From Williamsia sp. CHRR-6 (lineage in GTDB: Bacteria; Actinomycetota; Actinomycetes; Mycobacteriales; Mycobacteriaceae), in assembly GCF_018474015.1 (NCBI RefSeq), contig NZ_JAHCSG010000005.1, positions 1 to 64,000 of the forward strand: a DNA stretch of 64,000 nt. The letters are read 5' to 3'. The stretch's first letter is position 1. Each line of letters starts with the position of its first letter. Shown here piece by piece: positions 60,660-64,000 of this stretch. Under the pieces are notes generated by a model. The model was not told where the DNA came from and searched no databases. It was given only the letters and a program-made list of their open reading frames with translations. Both the position numbers and the translations under genes were made by a program.

Positions 60660-60708
60660 GCACGACGGTCTAGACACTCCCGGCCCGATTGGGACCTTCT
60701 GTCGCAGA

Positions 60709-60749
60709 ACGCCATGACCCGACCGGTGGAGCCGGTCGGGTCATGGCGT
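60709..60749. terminator. Bidirectional hairpin between hflX and ptsH
   Basis: A perfect 18-bp stem, 60709-60726 with 60732-60749, closes on a 5-nt TGGAG loop. It lies between the convergent hflX (+) and ptsH (-) genes, 49 nt from the hflX stop and 19 nt from the ptsH stop, and lacks a U-tract on either strand. It is the strongest terminator-like structure in the window. Confidence 0.8.
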
Positions 60750-60768
60750 GCGTCGTGGCCGGACGTGC

Positions 60769-61029
60769 TTACTCGGCGTCGAGGTCCTTGGCCACCAACT
60801 CGGCGATGGTGTCGAGTGTCGCCTGATCGTCGGCGCTGACCACGATCTCGGTGCCCTTCTCGGCGCCGAGGGTCATGATCATGAGCGCCGATCCGGCGTC
60901 CACTGGCTCACCACCGGCGACCGCCAGGGTGACCGGCGTTTCTGCGGCGGCCACGGCCTCGGCGATGATCGTCGCCGGTCGGGCGTGCAGGCCGACGGCG
61001 GAACCGACGGTGACGGTGGTGCTGGGCAT
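60769..61029 (-). CDS. ptsH: Phosphocarrier protein HPr
   Basis: Relay protein of the phosphotransferase system, phosphorylated by Enzyme I and passing phosphate to EIIA. The 86 residues have the active-site loop VGLHARPAT with His15. The second signature region reads DAGSALMIMTLG, where Ser46-type regulation would occur in Firmicutes; its role here is unknown. ATG 61029 has GGAGG about 5 nt upstream (CAGGAGGATTC). It is last in the order fruK-fruA-ptsH. Confidence 0.95.
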   Translation of the reverse strand: MPSTTVTVGSAVGLHARPATIIAEAVAAAETPVTLAVAGGEPVDAGSALMIMTLGAEKGTEIVVSADDQATLDTIAELVAKDLDAE

Positions 61030-61112
61030 GAATCCTCCTGATGTGTGATGTGCCTTCGAGTGTGCCGCGACCGGCACCCCGTGTCACGGGTGATGGTGAG
61101 TCGGAGCGTTGA

Positions 61113-63218
61113 TCAGGCCGCGACGGCAGCGGCCGGGGTGGATTCCGTCGAGGGCGCGCCAGATGTCGCCCGGTTGCCGAACTGCTTGGCCGCCACCACC
61201 GCGAGAGCGCCCACCACAGTGCCCGCGGCCAGCGAGATGAAGAAGCCGGCCACATTGCTCATCGCGAAGATCACGAACACCCCGCCGTGCGGAGCCCGCA
61301 GGCCAACGTCGAAGGTCATGATCAGGGCGCCGGTCACCGCACCACCGGCCATCATCGACGGGATCACCCGCAGCGGGTCGCCGGCCGCGAAGGGAATGGC
61401 CCCTTCGGAGATGAACGATGCACCCAACAGCCAGGCTGCCTTGCCGTTCTCACGCTCGGGTTCGGTGAACAGCGTGGGCCGCAGCACCGTGGCCAGGGCC
61501 ATCGCCAGCGGGGGAACCATGCCGGCAGCCATCACCGCGGCCATGATCCGTAGCTCGGCCGATCCGCCGGTGGCCAGACCCTGCACGGCGAACGCGTACG
61601 CCGCCTTGTTGACGGGGCCGCCGAGGTCGAAGCACATCATCAGGCCCAGCACGATGCCGAGGATGATGACCGAGCTGCCGGACATGTCGGTCAGGGCCTT
61701 CTGCAGCTCGTCGGTGATCCACTTGAGGGGACGGCCGAGGACCATGAACATCAGACCACCGGTGATCAACGTTGCCAGCAACGGGATTATCACCACTGGC
61801 ATCAGGCCACGTGCCCACTGGGGCAGCGGGATTCGGCTGATGTAGAGCGATACGAAGCCGGCGATCAGACCGCCGACGAGGCCTCCGATGAACCCGGCGC
61901 CCACCGTCGAGGCGACGTATCCGGCGGTGAAGCCGGGAGCCAGACCGGGGCGATCTGCGATGGCGAAGGAGATGTAGCCCGCCAAAGCCGGGACCAGGAA
62001 GAAAAACGCCAACGATCCGAGCGTGAAGAAGACGCCGCCGAGATAGTGGGCGAACCCACCGTCGGGCAGGTTGGTGAGGCTGTTGGTCAGCGCGATGGTC
62101 TTGCCGATCGAGTCGGTGGCACCCTCGGGCGTGTTGGCCATCTCGTAACCGCCGAGGAGGAATCCGAGCGCGATCAGCAGGCCACCTGCGGCGACGAACG
62201 GGATCATGTAGCTCACCCCGGTGAGCAGGATCTGTCGGATGCGGGTGCCCCAGCCCAGGTCACCGCCGCCGGCGGCGGCGGCCGCGTCGGTGGCCGACCC
62301 GGACACCCGGCGGGCATTCGGGTTTCCCGCGGCGGCAACGGCTTCGCCGATCATCGTGTCGGGCTCGTTGATCGCGCGCTTGACCCCGGACTCGATCACC
62401 GGTTTGCCCGCAAAGCGTTCGCGCCCCTTCACCCCCACGTCGGTGGCGAAGATGACAGCGCCTGCACGGGCGATGACGGCTGGGTCGATCGGCGTGGACT
62501 TCGACGAGCCCTGGGTCTCGACCACGAAGTCGATCCCAGCTCGCTCGGCGGCGTAGGTGAGGGAGTCGGCGGCCATGTAGGTGTGGGCGATTCCGGTCGG
62601 GCACGCGGTGATGGCCACCACCGTCACCTTCTCGGCTGCGGGCGCGGTCGGCTCGGAGGCCGGCGGGGTGGCCGCGGTGGCCCCGTCCTGAGCGTGACGC
62701 GATGTCGTCGAAGGTGCGGCGGTGGTCGGCGAGACGACGTCGTGGACGAGGTCGACGACGGTGTCGGCGTCGGCGGCGGCGCGCAATGACGCCACGAAGT
62801 CGGGGCGGACCAGCGCACGAGCGAGCGCGCTGAGCAACTTCATGTGCTCGGAGCCGCCGCCTGCGGGAGCGGCGATGAGGAAGACCAGATCGGCGGGGGC
62901 GTCAGAGGCGCCGAAGTCGACCGTGGGGGCCAGTCGCGCGAAGGCCAGGCTTGGACGCAATGCCGATGTGCTGCGGCAGTGCGGGATCGCGATGCCGCCG
63001 GGCAGCCCGGTGGCCGACTGCGCCTCGCGGGCCATGGCGGCGCTGATGATGCCATCGGTGTCAGATGCGCGGCCGGCCTCGACCAGCCGCTGGGCGAGGT
63101 AGGTGATGACCTCTTGACGGTCGGCGCCAGCGTCGACGTCGAGGGCAACGGTGTGGCGTTCGATGATCTGGGTGGGATCGGCGCCGGCGGGCGCCGGTTC
63201 GCTGATGGTGTCGGACAT
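61113..63218 (-). CDS. fruA: PTS fructose transporter EIIABC
   Basis: Membrane permease that imports fructose with phosphorylation to fructose 1-phosphate. The 701 residues run EIIA (~15-155; active-site His80 in GGIAIPHCRS), a Pro/Ala/Thr-rich linker, EIIB (~197-300; Cys206 in AITACPTGIAHTYM) and EIIC (~335-675), with about eight to ten helices and the GPVNKAAYAF signature. ATG 63218 is set by homology; no strong Shine-Dalgarno precedes it. fruK lies 92 nt upstream and ptsH 83 nt downstream, a standard fru cluster. Confidence 0.96.
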   Translation of the reverse strand: MSDTISEPAPAGADPTQIIERHTVALDVDAGADRQEVITYLAQRLVEAGRASDTDGIISAAMAREAQSATGLPGGIAIPHCRSTSALRPSLAFARLAPTVDFGASDAPADLVFLIAAPAGGGSEHMKLLSALARALVRPDFVASLRAAADADTVVDLVHDVVSPTTAAPSTTSRHAQDGATAATPPASEPTAPAAEKVTVVAITACPTGIAHTYMAADSLTYAAERAGIDFVVETQGSSKSTPIDPAVIARAGAVIFATDVGVKGRERFAGKPVIESGVKRAINEPDTMIGEAVAAAGNPNARRVSGSATDAAAAAGGGDLGWGTRIRQILLTGVSYMIPFVAAGGLLIALGFLLGGYEMANTPEGATDSIGKTIALTNSLTNLPDGGFAHYLGGVFFTLGSLAFFFLVPALAGYISFAIADRPGLAPGFTAGYVASTVGAGFIGGLVGGLIAGFVSLYISRIPLPQWARGLMPVVIIPLLATLITGGLMFMVLGRPLKWITDELQKALTDMSGSSVIILGIVLGLMMCFDLGGPVNKAAYAFAVQGLATGGSAELRIMAAVMAAGMVPPLAMALATVLRPTLFTEPERENGKAAWLLGASFISEGAIPFAAGDPLRVIPSMMAGGAVTGALIMTFDVGLRAPHGGVFVIFAMSNVAGFFISLAAGTVVGALAVVAAKQFGNRATSGAPSTESTPAAAVAA

Positions 63219-63310
63219 GGGATTGCCTGCTTTCGGTGTGATTCTCGGGGTCTGGTGCTCGCGGGTGTGGTGGCAGGTGGTCCGGCGGCTGATGTGCGGC
63301 CGGTGGGTTG

Positions 63311-64000
63311 TCACGCCGGTGCTCGGGCGACCTCGCGGACCGTGACCCCGCCGAGGGCGAGGTCGGCGACGGTGGGGGGTTGGGTTCCGGCCAGCCCCGC
63401 CGCGGCCGAGCCGTAGGCCACGGCCCGTCGTAGCGCCTCGCCTGGCCCGACCCGATCGAGGTCGGCGAGCAGGTATCCGGCCAAGGTCGCGTCGCCGGCG
63501 CCCACCGTGCTGACCGGGACGATCGGCGGTGGTGTGGCCGACCAAGCGCCGTCGGCGGTGACCAGCAGGGCCCCGGCCGCGCCGAGGGTGGCCAGCACCG
63601 TGCATCCACACCGGCGTTGCACCGACTGGGCTGCGGCCAATGTCGGTCGTAGGTCGCCCGACGCCGAGGTCGCCTCGAGTTCGGCGGCATCGGTTCCGCT
63701 GATCTCGGCCAGTTCCTCGGCGTTGGGCTTGATCAGATCGATGTGACCGGCGTGCGCCGCCTGCGCCACCGCCAGCAACGGGGCACCTGAGGTGTCGACT
63801 GCCACGCGTGCCACCTGCGATGCGAGTTGCTCGGCCAGATCCCGGTACCAGGCGGCGGGCACCCCCGGTGGTAGCGACCCACACAGGGCCACCCACGTCG
63901 CATCTGCACCGGTCTGCAGTACCAGTTCGGTGAGGGCGTCGAGTTCGCTTGGGGCGAGCCGAGTTCCGGGCAGGTTGATCTTCGTCGTGGTGCCGTCGGG
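63311..64000 (-). CDS. fruK: 1-phosphofructokinase, C-terminal part (N-terminus beyond window)
   Basis: PfkB/ribokinase-family enzyme making fructose 1,6-bisphosphate from the product of FruA. The visible ~229 residues begin with PDGTTTKINLPGTRL (the frame is open to the window edge), continue with ALCGSLPPGVPAAWY and LIKPNAEELAEISG, and have the PfkB signature STVGAGDATLAGYLLADLD, with the catalytic Asp in GAGD. It precedes fruA with 92 nt between. Assignment as FruK rather than another PfkB kinase rests on this fru context. Confidence 0.92.
   Translation of the reverse strand, partial: PDGTTTKINLPGTRLAPSELDALTELVLQTGADATWVALCGSLPPGVPAAWYRDLAEQLASQVARVAVDTSGAPLLAVAQAAHAGHIDLIKPNAEELAEISGTDAAELEATSASGDLRPTLAAAQSVQRRCGCTVLATLGAAGALLVTADGAWSATPPPIVPVSTVGAGDATLAGYLLADLDRVGPGEALRRAVAYGSAAAGLAGTQPPTVADLALGGVTVREVARAPA

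Overview
This window looks like chromosomal DNA from a high-GC, mycolic-acid-containing actinobacterium (Mycobacteriales), most likely Gordonia or a close relative. Evidence: GC-rich codon use throughout; a PptT-type phosphopantetheinyl transferase; paired ThyA and ThyX; TANNNT -10 boxes placed 6-8 nt before start codons; and gene order that follows, from memory, the Mycobacterium tuberculosis segment Rv2839c-Rv2725c (infB-rbfA-nrnA-dinF ... pptT-truB-mntR-ribF-rpsO-pnp-pepR-ald-dapB-thyA-dfrA-thyX-dapA-rnj-ftsK-argA-pgsA-clgR-pspA-recA-recX-miaB-miaA-dapF-hflX). The gluABCD cluster beside recX recalls Corynebacterium glutamicum. No insertion sequence, prophage, CRISPR array, rRNA or tRNA was seen.

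Layout. 1-10.1 kb: translation and RNA genes (infB 3' part, rbfA, nrnA, a MATE exporter, a phosphoesterase, pptT, truB, ribF, rpsO) with a divergent Mn-type DtxR regulator. 10.1-14.2 kb: pnp and an M16 protease. 14.2-20.4 kb: an accessory block holding an amino-acid permease, a free-standing adenylation-thiolation-thioesterase NRPS-like enzyme and a cNMP/CBS/DUF294 signalling protein. 20.4-28.9 kb: ald with its Lrp-type regulator, dapB, membrane proteins, thyA-dfrA and a YcaQ-type glycosylase. 28.9-37.6 kb: a PhoD phosphatase, thyX, dapA, RNase J and FtsK. 37.6-40.1 kb: two tandem TerC genes separated by a probable yybP-ykoY (Mn2+) riboswitch. 40.1-46.9 kb: argA, pgsA, clgR, pspA, a glycosyltransferase, recA with an SOS box, and recX. 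46.9-52.3 kb: a glutamate ABC importer and a secreted GH84 enzyme. 52.4-60.7 kb: miaB, miaA, dapF, hflX and neighbours. 60.8-64 kb: HPr, fructose EIIABC and the 1-phosphofructokinase (cut by the window end).

Themes. (i) Manganese: an MntR-like repressor with Glu at the IdeR Cys102 position, plus a riboswitch-led TerC duplicate. (ii) tRNA and ribosome maturation: TruB, MiaA, MiaB, RbfA, HflX. (iii) Diaminopimelate/lysine and cell-wall supply: dapA, dapB, dapF. (iv) Thymidylate and folate: thyA, dfrA, thyX. (v) Carrier-protein chemistry: PptT could activate the carrier domain of the orphan NRPS-like protein. (vi) Small tandem duplications at gene edges, at the infB 3' end, the DUF349-gene 3' end and the miaA 5' end, two of which duplicate a stop codon.

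All calls rest on reading the sequence and remembered family knowledge. No database search was run, and start sites are provisional where noted.
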